Source of the DNA: Carettochelys insculpta | Taxonomy: Eukaryota > Chordata > Testudines > Carettochelyidae | Reading direction: 5' to 3' | DNA: 64,000 nt | Assembly: GCF_033958435.1 (NCBI RefSeq) | Contig: NC_134138.1 | Location: 5,034,001 to 5,098,000, forward strand | Part shown: one piece after another, positions 55,037 to 64,000 of the stretch | Layout of the letters: each line of letters begins with the position of its first letter | Position numbering within the stretch: position 1 is the first letter of the stretch | The notes under the pieces: generated by a model | Databases searched by the model: none | What the model saw: only the letters and a program-made list of their open reading frames with translations | Told to the model about the DNA's origin: nothing | Translations under genes and position numbers: made by a program

Positions 55037-56893
55037 GATGGCATATACGATTATAGCTGAGGAACAGGAGAATGTGCCCATGATCCTGTACTTAATGTGG
55101 TTTGGTCCAGGGATGAAATCTCCAGCATAGATATGTGGGCAAAACTGGCAACAGGGCTTGTTACAAGGAAAAGTTCCAGGATTAGTATTTTGGCGGTACA
55201 GCCTATGATTGGTGGTGAGAAGCCTGATAAGGTTGGGAGGTTCTCTATAGGAGAGAACAGGCCTGTCACCTAGGGCCTTCTGGAGTGTGGCATCATGATT
55301 AAGGATAGGTTGTAGGTCTTTAATAATTCGTTGCAGTGGTTTGAGTTGGGGGCTGTAGGTGATGACCAGTTGTGTTCTGTTCTTGGCTTTTTTGGGCCTA
55401 TCTTGGGGTAGTTGGTTTCTCGGTATTCATCTAGCCCTGCTGATTTGTTTTTTGTTTGGTTTTTTTTAAGTTCATCTGGTGGGTAATTCAGGTTTATGAA
55501 TGCTTGGTAGAGATCTTACAAAACAAAGCAGCCCAAAAGCAGCACTTTAAAGACTACCAAAATGATTTATTCGGTGTTGAGCTTTCGTGGGACAGACCCA
55601 CTTCTTCAGATCAATGGTAGAGATCTTGTAGTTTTCGGTCTCTGTCACTAGGGTCAGAGCAGATGCGATAGTATCTCAGGGCAAGACTATAAACGATGGA
55701 TTGTGTTGTGTGTGCAGGATGGAAGCTAGAAGCATGTAGGTAAGTCTAGCGATCAGTGGGTTTCCGGTAGAGTGTGGTACCAATCAGGCCATCCTTGATT
55801 TGTAGTGTAGTGTCCAGGACATGTATCTCTTGTGTGGAGTGGTCAAGGCATAAGTTGATGGTGGGGTGCAGATTGTTAGAGTCTCTGTGGAATTCTCCTA
55901 GAGTCTCTATACCAGGGGTCCGAATCATAAAGACGTCATCCATGTTTCGTAAGTACAGGAGGAGTCATAGGGAACGAGAGCGTCTTTGGGAGTGGCAGTG
56001 ACACTGCTGTGCTCCCAGGAGTGGCTCCCTTTCCCAGCAGAAAATGAAACACAATCAACACAGGTACGACTTGAATCCACAACTCTGCAATCCTCCATTC
56101 GGCTACTGGGTCTGGCTGTAGATTACGGGCTTTTTGCTTCTCAGCGTGATGAAGGTTACTGAGCTGCCGCCCCTCAATGTTCTGCCAGTGCGGGGGTCAG
56201 GAGGGAATTTCTCACTTCCAGACTTTGGCAGCCAAGTGCCTGAGTAGGATTAAGTGGGACCTTTCTTAGAAGCAGCTGGTGTTTGCCACTGGCCCAGAAA
56301 GGCTCCCACCAACCATCCCATGCTTGGAAAGCAAATCCCTGCAAGGGAAAGGACCAGAGTGTGTTAGCAGGTGTAATAGGATGGGGTTTCTGGGCACAGC
56401 TAGTGAACTCAATCCAGGGCAACTTTGCTTAAAATCCAGGCTGCTTGCAGCCTCAGGCTGGGATTTCCTTCTCACTAAGGCAAATCCAACCAGCCACCAC
56501 AGCACCTCTGCCAGCCCCACTGGGCAGCTAGAGCCACATCAGCAAACCCCCAGACTTCCCAGCTGCTCTACCAGCCCAGACCAACAACCCCCAAATTAAG
56601 GTGAGAGGCTCTTAAGCCTATTTCACCAAACTCCACACAGATTGTTTCAGGTCCCAAAGGGCCCAGCCCCAGCCCCAGCCCCTGCCCCTGGTCAATATAT
56701 ACTTGGATCTTACCCAAAACAACACGCTCAGCAATTCTTTAGATCTAATATCTAAAGATTTATTAACAAAAAAGAAAGAACAGGGTTAGGGAGAAGAAGT
56801 GTTGAAGCAAAACTTTACTTGCATCAGTCATAACTTCCGACGCAGCCAGCGATGTTATTTGCTGATTCTTGAAAGTCTCTGCAAGTTCATTTT

Positions 56894-57574
56894 GGCTACG
56901 TCTACACGTGCACGCTACATCGAAATAGTCTATTTCGATGAATAACGTCTACACGTCCTCCAGGGCTGCCAACGTTGACTTTCAACTTCGACGTTGGGCA
57001 GCACCACATCGAAATAGGCGCTGCGAGGGAACGTCTACACACCAAAGTAGCACACATCGAAATAAGGGTGCCAGGAACAGCTGTAGACAGGGTCACGGGG
57101 CGGACTTAATAGCAAGCCGCTCCCTTAAAGGGCCCCTCCCAGACACACTTGCACTAAACAACACAAGATCCACAGAGCCGACAACTGGTTGCAGACCCTG
57201 TGCATGCAGCATGGATCCCCAGCTGCCGCAGCAGAGCCAGAAGCCCTGGGCTAAGGGCTGCTGCACACCATGACCATAGAGCCCCACAGGGGCTGGAGAG
57301 AGAGCATCTCTCAACCCCTCAGCTGATGGCCGCCATGGCGGACCCCACTATTTCGATGTTGCGGGATGCAGATCATCTACACGTGCCCTATTTCGACGTT
57401 CAACTTCGAAGTAGGGCGCTATTCCCATCCCCTTATGGGGTTAGCGACTTCGACGTCTCGCCACCTATCGTCGATTTCAACTTCGAAATAGTGCCCAACA
57501 CATGTAGCCGTGACGGGCGGTATTTCGAAGTTGGCGCCGCAACTTCGAAGTAGCGTGCACGTGTAGACACGGCC
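56894..57574. mobile_element. MITE family A, copy 6 (reverse orientation)
   Basis: A 681-bp copy at the right edge of block D1, with termini GGCTACGTC and GACACGGCC. Flanks TTT and AAA do not match, so no target duplication is evident. The + strand keeps the family frames with one small indel: 56938-57273 (111 codons) and 57200-57553 (117 codons). Confidence 0.85.
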
Positions 57575-57979
57575 AAAAAAACCCATGCACTACACCTAGT
57601 ACAGATAAACACAGCAGGTTCTTGCATAAACCTAAACTCATATATCTTTGTTGGATTCAGAGAATGCAAAAAATTGTCTACTCTTAAAACATACACTCAT
57701 CAATTTCTCAGCTCATTCAACAATTAGGTAGGTCTCCAGTGTTCAGTACTCCAAGTCATAGTATCTAAAGGTTCACTCAACTTGAGAATGTGTATCTGGT
57801 ATTTACCAGATGTAGCTTAGTATAAGACATTTCAGTGCACAAACACTACCCCCATTGTTAAAAGAAACTAAATCAAGGCATGCATAAAGGCTATCACCAA
57901 CAAACAACACAGATTCTTTTGTAAGTTCAAACTCATCTATTTTTGTTTAATTTAGAACAGGCAGGCAATGAAATACCCT
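57575..57979. other. AT-rich stretch, no feature seen
   Basis: AT-rich sequence without genes. It may be part of the interspersed repeat that follows, but the 11.6-12.2 kb copy does not extend into it. Confidence 0.4.
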
Positions 57980-58980
57980 TTAAGCACATTAATTCATTGC
58001 CTAGCTGTTCCTATGGCTAGGCAGCTCTGGAGGCAGCTCTCAATTCCTCAACACTATAGGTCATGGCAACCAAAGATTCATGCAACTTGAGGGTGCGTTT
58101 CTCGGGGTCTACGGTATGTGGCTTGGCCAACAGACATTTTAGCATATAGGCATCTTCCTCAGCCTGGGACAGACTTTGGGGGTTGACTTGTTGATATGTG
58201 TGTGTAAGGAAGGTGCCAGCAGGAGCTCAGGACTGGGAAAGGCTTCAGGGCCTGTGTCCTTCAGATCTCATTTGCATGAAAATCTAAAAAGATGCATATG
58301 TAATACCCTCTGTGGAAGTATAACATTGTATAAGTATAACGTTGTATAAGGGGACATGCTGGATACATTGTATATGAGAGGGCATGCCAAAACATGTTAC
58401 AAAGTATCTGAGGGAGCACACGTAGGGACAGTTAGCTTTTGAATGGAGAAGCAATTAAGATGGAGCCAGCACGTCTAAGAAGCAGGCATCAGAATGGAAG
58501 GTGTGAAGGGCAATTAGTTAAGTTAACTGGAAGCTGTGAAAGGAGATTGTTAAGGGTGGCAGGTAATTGAAGATACGTGACTGGTCTCGGGGATCTCGAA
58601 GGGTGGTGACTAAAATCTTTTTCTTCTTTTGTCTGTAACTTCTCTGTAACTTGTTCTCCAAAAAACTGTATAAATTAAGAGACACAAGCCCCACTCGGGG
58701 CGCTCACTTCTAAATGTATTAGCAGAGCGGCTTTGCTAATAAAACAGAGTGGTCTGATAAATTGTGAGTCTGAGTCAAACTTTGACACCTCTTAACAAAG
58801 TCTGATGGGAGCAGGTGAAGCTGTGAGGTTTCATCTCTTGTCATGAACATGTTCTTGTAAAGTCACAATTTATGCTATCAAGCGTGTAAGAAATGTGGGT
58901 TCTCACCCATGCTTGAAGTTGTTGTGCAGTCCAGGGTAGTCACCGTTATGCCTAAAGGTATGGGTTGCACAGGGATCCTT
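57980..58980 (-). repeat. Interspersed repeat matching 11.6-12.18 kb inverted, interrupted by a solo LTR
   Basis: Stretches such as caacagacattttagcatat, cagcaggagctcaggactgg and tcttgtcatgaacatgttc are the complement of the left copy. The two halves (57980-58310 and 58788-58980) are separated by the LTR. Confidence 0.8.
58311..58787 (+). repeat. Solo LTR of an endogenous retrovirus-type element
   Basis: A 477-bp unit starting TGTGGAAG and ending TTTGACA, flanked by CCTC (58307-58310 and 58788-58791). It has a TATA-like tataaat near 58671 and AATAAA at 58738-58743. The related repeat at 11.8 kb lacks it (ccctctcaacaaag in the matching sense), which confirms insertion. A 4-bp duplication is usual for gammaretrovirus-like (class I) elements. 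No internal viral genes remain. Confidence 0.88.
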
Positions 58981-59261
58981 TCATCGGGTAGTAGAAGAGA
59001 GTAAGCAGTGCTGGGGTATACACTATAAAAAAAAATAGTGAAATAATGCTTTAAAAATTAACAAAAGTTTTTGAAAAGTAGGCTTTTGTGAAACAGTTGT
59101 GTTTTCAAACTTGGAAAAAGGCCTTTACACTATAGAAGCTCACCTAGTGAGCTCTTTTGCTAGTGTTTAATTTATTGCTTGACAGTTTTTTGATTTTTTT
59201 AGGGTAGTTGAAGTTTTTTAAAAAAGAAGAGTTTGGAGGATGTGTTACTCTGCACGTGAGA
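58981..59261. other. AT-rich stretch, no feature seen
   Basis: No gene or clear repeat between the interspersed repeat and the MITE-B half. Confidence 0.35.
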
Positions 59262-59470
59262 ATAAGAAAACTTCAAAATACATGGGGTCTGTTCAAAAAG
59301 AACTCCTGTCCAGACAAGCTGCATGGGGACCAGCTGCATCAATTTTGAAGCACTGCGGCAGCCTGCATGCTAATGAAGTGCTGAATATGCATTTCAGCAC
59401 TTTATTAATAAACTTCAAAATGGCCATTTGCATGGCCATTTCGAAGTTTGGGGCTACTGTAGACGTACCC
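59262..59470. mobile_element. MITE family B, right half only
   Basis: It matches the right arm of the 54601-55036 palindrome: gcatgctaatgaagtgctg, atttcagcac, aacttcaaaatggccattt and cgaagtttgggg, ending in the degraded terminus gtagacgtaccc. The left arm is not recognisable. It directly abuts block copy D3. Confidence 0.75.
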
Positions 59471-61297
59471 TCTGGCAGAAGAGTTACATGCGAACAAAGG
59501 ACAGGAACGCTGCCTGTTGTGTTTGCCTGGCTGGCTGGGTTTGCTGGGCTGATGGGAACAGATAAGAGCAGTTACAGGGTTACGGGCTGTGGTACAGGGC
59601 ATGGTGGGAGTGTAATACATGAGCATACGCTGGAAGGCTGCCTGGCTCCCTCTCTCAAACTGAAGTCAAGTTAGGCCAAGTTAGGACGGGCAAGAGGGTT
59701 GGGGGGGCAGGGGGAGGAGCAGCAAAAGCAACAGTAAAAGCTAAAGAAAATCCTGGCGGTGGCCAGAACGCACCCTCTCCCATGACCCCTCCCCCGTGGG
59801 ATACAAAGGAGGTGGGATGAAGCCTCCTGTCTCAGGACCCGCCCAAGTGAAGGGTGACTATAAGGGATGTGGCTAAGGGCACACACTGCAGGACTAGTGA
59901 GGCCTAATCAGAGGGGGTGTCAGGGAATGGGGCCAGTGCGGTGTTCTGCAGTGTCTGAGCTGGGAAGCGAGACAGCGTGAAAGCTCTGGGTTGTCAGGCT
60001 GGCAGAGGAACCCTGGGGAGCAGATTTGGCCAGGTTGCAGAGCTAGGGGTGCACTTGCTTGGAACTAACTTGCTTCGGGCTTCTGATCTCCTGATTTCCG
60101 CTTGTGTGATGAGAGCTGGGGGCGGGGTGAAGGGAAAGCCTTCTAACACTGCCTCGCTGGGAACCAGAGCCACCTCCCCACTTCCACCCCCACCCACCCC
60201 CCTCTACAGCCACTGGGCTCACACACCTCTAGCCTGGAGGCAGAGCTGGGCCCTGCCTGTTCACATTGTCCAAATGCCCACCAGCTAAACGGGGAGCCCA
60301 GGGGTTTTGCCCTTTGGATGAAGAATGCTTGAGAACAGGGGCAGCAGCTCAGGTTTGTTCAGCTTTTGCAAAGATCGTTGCAAAGCTGTCAGCAACCGGC
60401 TGGGGCAGCTGGTTTTCCGGCAAACACCTCCGTGACGGCAAGGAGGGGGACAGATCCCAGGCCAGGCTGTGCTACAGACGGGCACCTCTGTTTAAACAGT
60501 CTGCAGCAAGCTCGTTAACATTAGACCACAACCAGGTTTTAGAGCTACCGGCCATTGAGCCATTAGGTAGTGTTGCGCAGGGGCACGGCTGGGGGGGTGA
60601 TGCTGCTTCCCAGAACATCGGCACCCCAATTGAAGCATTATTTGGACTCTGCGGGTGCTTGGGACACCTCCACCCCATTGGCCCAAGTTGAGAAGGCATT
60701 TGGGATTGACGAAGATTTGCGTATAGGCACAGCCATCTCCCTGGGGCCTGCAGGGGGGGCTCCTTCGGAAACGTTTGGAGACTGGAGGGCAAAGCTGTGG
60801 CTGAGTCTAATTTTAGGGGAGGGCAAATGAGGGAAAATGTAATGGCGCATTCAGAGCTTGGCAGGGGTGTGTAGCTAAACTCTTCCCACATGGTGCCCCT
60901 GATTCTTGGGGTATTGAGTGTGGACGTATGGATTCCCTTCCCTCCGCCCCACAGTTTGCTTGGAATCAGTTACTGTGACAGCAGCTGCTGAGCCCGTAAA
61001 CTCGGATCAGTGCTCTTGGGCACACTCTGAGCAGCAGGCTGGGCGGTAAAGCAGCCCACGCGTCACCTCCGGCTTGCCCGCTTGCAAGCCCCTTAACCTC
61101 GGCTTCTTTAGGACAGAGAGAGCCGTGTTAGTCTGTATTCTAGCAAAACAAAACAGCAGTCTGTTAGCGCTTTAAAGACTAGCAAAATAATTTATTCAGG
61201 GATGAGCTTTCATGGGACAGAGCCACTCCTTCAGATCATAGCCAGACCAGAACAGACACAATATATAAAGCACAGAGTTCCAAAAATCGTCATCAAG
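59471..61297 (+). repeat. Partial block copy D3
   Basis: Matches D1 from about 51753 to 53625 in the same orientation, ending inside the Penelope terminus (61110-61297). It starts at the ctctggcagaagagttac motif next to MITE-B. Compared with D1 it has a roughly 65-bp deletion near 60560-60572. No gene. Confidence 0.88.
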
Positions 61298-62684
61298 GGC
61301 TCCCCGTGTAGCTGGTGGGCATTTGGACAATGTGAACAGGCAGGGCCCAGCTCTGCCTCCAGGCTAGAGGTGTGTGAGCCCAGTGGCTGTAGAGGGGGGT
61401 TGGTGGGGGTGGAAGTGGGGAGGTGGCTCTGGTTGCCAGCGAGGCAGTGTTAGAAGGCTTTCCCTTCACCCCGCCCCCAGCTCTTGTCACAGATGCGGAA
61501 ATCAGGAGATCAGAAGCCCGAAGTAAGTTAGTTCCAAGCAAGTGCACCCCTAGCTCTGCAACCCGGCCAAATCTGCTCCCCAGGGTTCCTCTGCCAGCCT
61601 GACACCGCAGAGCTTTCACGCTGTCTCGCTTCCCAGCTCAGACACTGCAGAACACCGCGCTCCCCTCATTCCCTGACACCCGCTCTGATTAGGCCTCGCT
61701 ATACCTGCAGTGTGTGCCCTTAGCCACGTCCCTTATAGTCACTTCCACTTGGGCAGGTCCTGAGACAGAAGGCTTCATCCCACCTCCTTTTACTGTTGCT
61801 TTTGCTGCCCCTGCCCCTCCCCCCAGCCCTCTTGCCAGTCCTAACTGGGCCTAACTTGACTTCAGTTTGAGAGAAGGAGCCAGGCAGCCTTCCAGAGTAT
61901 GCTCCTGTATTACACTCCCACCATGGCCCGTACCACGGCCCGTAAGCCTGTAACTGCTCTTATCTGTTCCCATTAGACCAGCAAACCCAGCCAGCCAGGC
62001 GGACAAACAGGCAGCGTTCCTGTCCTTTGTTCACATGTAAGTCTTCTGCCAGAAGGAGTCGGCAGCAAGCAGGGCCGGGTTCAACATCTAGGGGCTCCTT
62101 TTCACCCATCTCACACAGAACTGGCTCCAGCCCACACCCAGTAGCCTGGGAAATGTGCACCCCCGGGCGCCTCGGAGAGGCGATGCTTCCCCACTCGCAC
62201 GCACAGAGTCTGAGTGTAGAAAAGAAACTTTTAATGAAAGAGGCAGAGAAATCACATGGCAATAGCTTGGGAAAATCCCACACCCAGAGTTCATAACCAA
62301 CCCTCAAGTAAGTGTCCCAGCTCAGATGGATTGAGCAGTGTCCTTTGCCTCTCAGGCTCACCAGTCCAGTACTGTAAGGATCCAATCCACACACCCAAAC
62401 TTTCTCTGCGCCCCACCTCAAATGCCCCACTTACAACTCTGTCCAGTCTGTGCAGACCCTGACACATCACCCTGATGCACCCCTCATTGAGCCTGAGGCA
62501 AGGCCAGACAACCTCTCATTGGTCCAGTGTCCTGCTTGCCCCCCCACTGGCCGTTTGTCCCCTCTATTGTGGCTGGAGGCAAAACCAGCTCTCCATGGCT
62601 TGAGCCGCCAGTTCTTCTGCTCAGCTCGCAATAGTTTCAGCTTTGGGCCTAACTACAGCACCTACCAAGAAGGAGTCTCACAAA
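61298..62684 (-). repeat. Partial block copy D2, head to head with D3
   Basis: Reverse complement of D1 from about 52570 to 51132. Its left end meets the Penelope terminus of D3 at about 61297 (catcaag joined to ggctccccg). About 0.8 kb of D3 (59.47-60.30) and 0.73 kb of D2 (61.30-62.03) are inverted copies of each other, separated by about 1 kb. Confidence 0.87.
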
Positions 62685-63285
62685 GGCTACGTCTACGCTA
62701 GCCCCTTCTTTCTGAAAGGGGTATGGTAATAAGCAAGGTCAGAACGTGCTAATGAGGCACTACCATGAATATGAGGCACCTAATTAGCATAACGGCAGCC
62801 ACAGCAGGCCCCGTATGCAGTGCAGATGGGGGCCTTCGCAAAGCCCCTTATTCCTATTTGGTTTTAGGGGCTTTTGAAGACTAGGGGGCTGTGGCCGCAC
62901 TTGGCCAAAATTTTGAAATGGCCGTGCTAATGGCCAAATCGAAGAATACTAATGAGGTGCTGAAATGAATATTCAACACCTCATTAGCATACTGCCGCCC
63001 GCGGCACTTCAAAGGTGCCCCATTTTGCTTGCGTGTGGGTTGGCTACATGGGGGTCCTTTTCCAAAGGATCCTGCACACTTCAAAATCCCCTTGTTCCTA
63101 TCCACTGATAAGGAGATTTTCCAGTTTGCAAGGGCCTTTCACAAAGGATCCCCATGGAACCAAGCCACAAAGTGCCCTGTCCAACAGCATGCTAATGAGG
63201 CACTGAATATTCATTTCAGCACCTCATTAGTATTCTTCCAGTCAGTTATTAGCAAAGCCATTCCAAAGTACAGCTACACTGCAGG
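62685..63285. mobile_element. MITE family C, uninterrupted copy
   Basis: Begins GGCTACGTCTACGCTAGCC and carries the gctaatgaggc / gcacctcattag mirror motifs. It is the inverted counterpart of 49845-51131 without the MITE-A insertion, and it continues the homology of D2 past its edge. The right terminus (near acagctacactgcag) is uncertain. Confidence 0.8.
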
Positions 63286-63377
63286 GTTTGAAAATCCTGT
63301 CTACAAATTCCATGCCTTCTACAGCACCCCTTTTAAATTGCTAATGTTACCCCCAGGGCAACAATCCACTGCATGCT

Positions 63378-63515
63378 TACAAGAAAAAACCAGCAACAAA
63401 GGGTCCTGTGGCACCTTATAGACTAACAGAAAAGTTTCAAGCACAGAAAGCTCATAATTTAATCTTTTCTGTTAGTCTATAAGATGCCACAGCACCCTTC
63501 CTTGCTGTTACAGAT
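63378..63515. mobile_element. Small fold-back Penelope-type terminus
   Basis: Inverted arms gtggcaccttatagactaac and gttagtctataagatgccac are separated by about 45 bp, the same terminal motif as at 20.9 and 44.3 kb. The flanks show no clear target duplication. Confidence 0.75.
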
Positions 63516-63524
63516 CCAGACTAA

Positions 63525-64000
63525 AGCCGTGTCTACACGTGCACGCTACTTCGAAGTAGCGCCACTAACTTCGAAATAGCGCCCGTCACGGCTACACGTG
63601 TTGGGCGCTATTTCGATGTTAACATCGACGTTAGGCGGCGAGACGTCGAAGCCGCTAACCCCATGAGGGGATAGGAATAGCGCCCTACTTCGACGTTCAA
63701 CGTCGAAGTAGGGACCGTGTAGTCGTTGCGCGTCCCGCAACATCGAAATTGCGGGGTCCGCCATGGCGGCCATCAGCTGAGGGGTTGAGAGACGCTCTCT
63801 CTCCAGCCCCTGTGGGGCTCTATGGTCACTGTGTGCAGCAGCCCTTAGCCCAGGGCTTCTGGCTGCTGCTGCTGCAGCTGGGGATCCATGCTGCATGCAC
63901 AGGGTCTGCAACCAGTTGTCGGCTCTGTGGATCTTGTGTTGTGTAGTGCAAGTGTGTCTGGGAGGGGCCCTTTAAGGGAGCGGCTTGCTGTTGAGTCCGC
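63525..64000. mobile_element. MITE family A, copy 7, cut by the window end
   Basis: Starts AGCCGTGTCTACACG after ctaa and runs off the right edge. The minus strand keeps the full 121-codon frame (63546-63911). It is most similar to copy 4. Confidence 0.85.

Larger units (their letters stand above)
53440..55990 (-). mobile_element. Penelope-like element in D1, with nested insertions
   Basis: Inverted copy of the PLE at 7130-8930. On the minus strand the RT piece MDDVFMIRTPGIETL starts at 55943, with FHRDSNNLHPTINLCLDHST and YRKPTDR following. The endonuclease end and the terminus (complement of agccgtgttagtctgtattc) lie near 53440-53980. It is interrupted by a LINE scrap (53998-54597), MITE-B (54601-55036) and the 13-bp-duplicated PLE tail near 55515-55618. 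Stops and frameshifts make it dead. Confidence 0.85.
51132..56893 (+). repeat. Composite repeat block D1
   Basis: A block containing, in order, an LTR-like segment (51132-51780), unclassified repeat (51780-53435), an inverted Penelope-like element (53440-55990) with a nested LINE and MITE-B, and a second LTR-like tail in the opposite sense (56640-56893, AATAAA on the minus strand). Its right 5.1 kb matches D4 inverted. Its 51.75-53.6 part matches D3, and its 51.13-52.58 part matches D2 inverted. Confidence 0.85.

Overview
The window looks like nuclear DNA of a turtle, probably a cryptodire. The evidence is intron-containing vertebrate genes, CR1 LINEs of the turtle 3'-end type, tRNA-derived SINEs with a CR1-like tail (the tortoise Pol III/Cry type), and Penelope-like elements with the 'ttagtctataaggtgccac' type of terminus common in turtle genomes. 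The species was not determined.

Two host genes sit in the middle. TONSL (+ strand) runs from about 19.34 to 33.46 kb in 25 recognisable coding exons. It encodes the TPR / ankyrin / ubiquitin-like / LRR protein that works with MMS22L at damaged replication forks. Only the very short first coding exon was not found. VPS28 (- strand) runs from 41.1 down to 34.9 kb and encodes an ESCRT-I subunit. It has a non-coding first exon in a CpG-rich promoter and nine visible coding exons. The two genes converge, with their poly(A) signals only about 350 bp apart. Two things in the genes are odd. VPS28 lacks exactly one expected 51-nt exon in an intron that now holds a CR1. TONSL has one junction with no GT or usable GC donor.

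Left flank (0-19.3 kb): a CR1 split by a ~0.71-kb hairpin-rich MITE (family A); a GC-rich stretch with no gene seen; a 4.3-kb composite repeat block (D4) holding a Penelope-like element with nested insertions; another MITE-A; a fold-back MITE-B; a CR1 endonuclease fragment; the wreck of a Ty3/gypsy element whose 3' LTR grades into a minisatellite made of its own end; an uninterrupted hAT-transposase-like reading frame; a SINE; and a G-rich minisatellite.

Right flank (41.3-64 kb): MITE-A copies 3-7, a fold-back Penelope-type element with a perfect 13-bp target duplication, four SINEs in a row, a solo gypsy-type LTR with a 5-bp duplication, and an inverted, longer copy of the composite block (D1, 51.1-56.9 kb). 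Further on are an ERV-type solo LTR with a 4-bp duplication whose empty site is visible at 11.8 kb, and two more partial block copies (D3, D2) meeting head to head at about 61.297 kb.

No new multi-gene system is evident. The most unusual material is the MITE-A/B group (shared termini, apparent 3-bp target duplications, seven A copies with the same long open frames), the inverted repeat blocks bracketing the TONSL-VPS28 interval, and the two gene-structure anomalies. All alignments were made by eye. Repeat boundaries are good to a few bases where a target duplication is given and otherwise to tens of bases.
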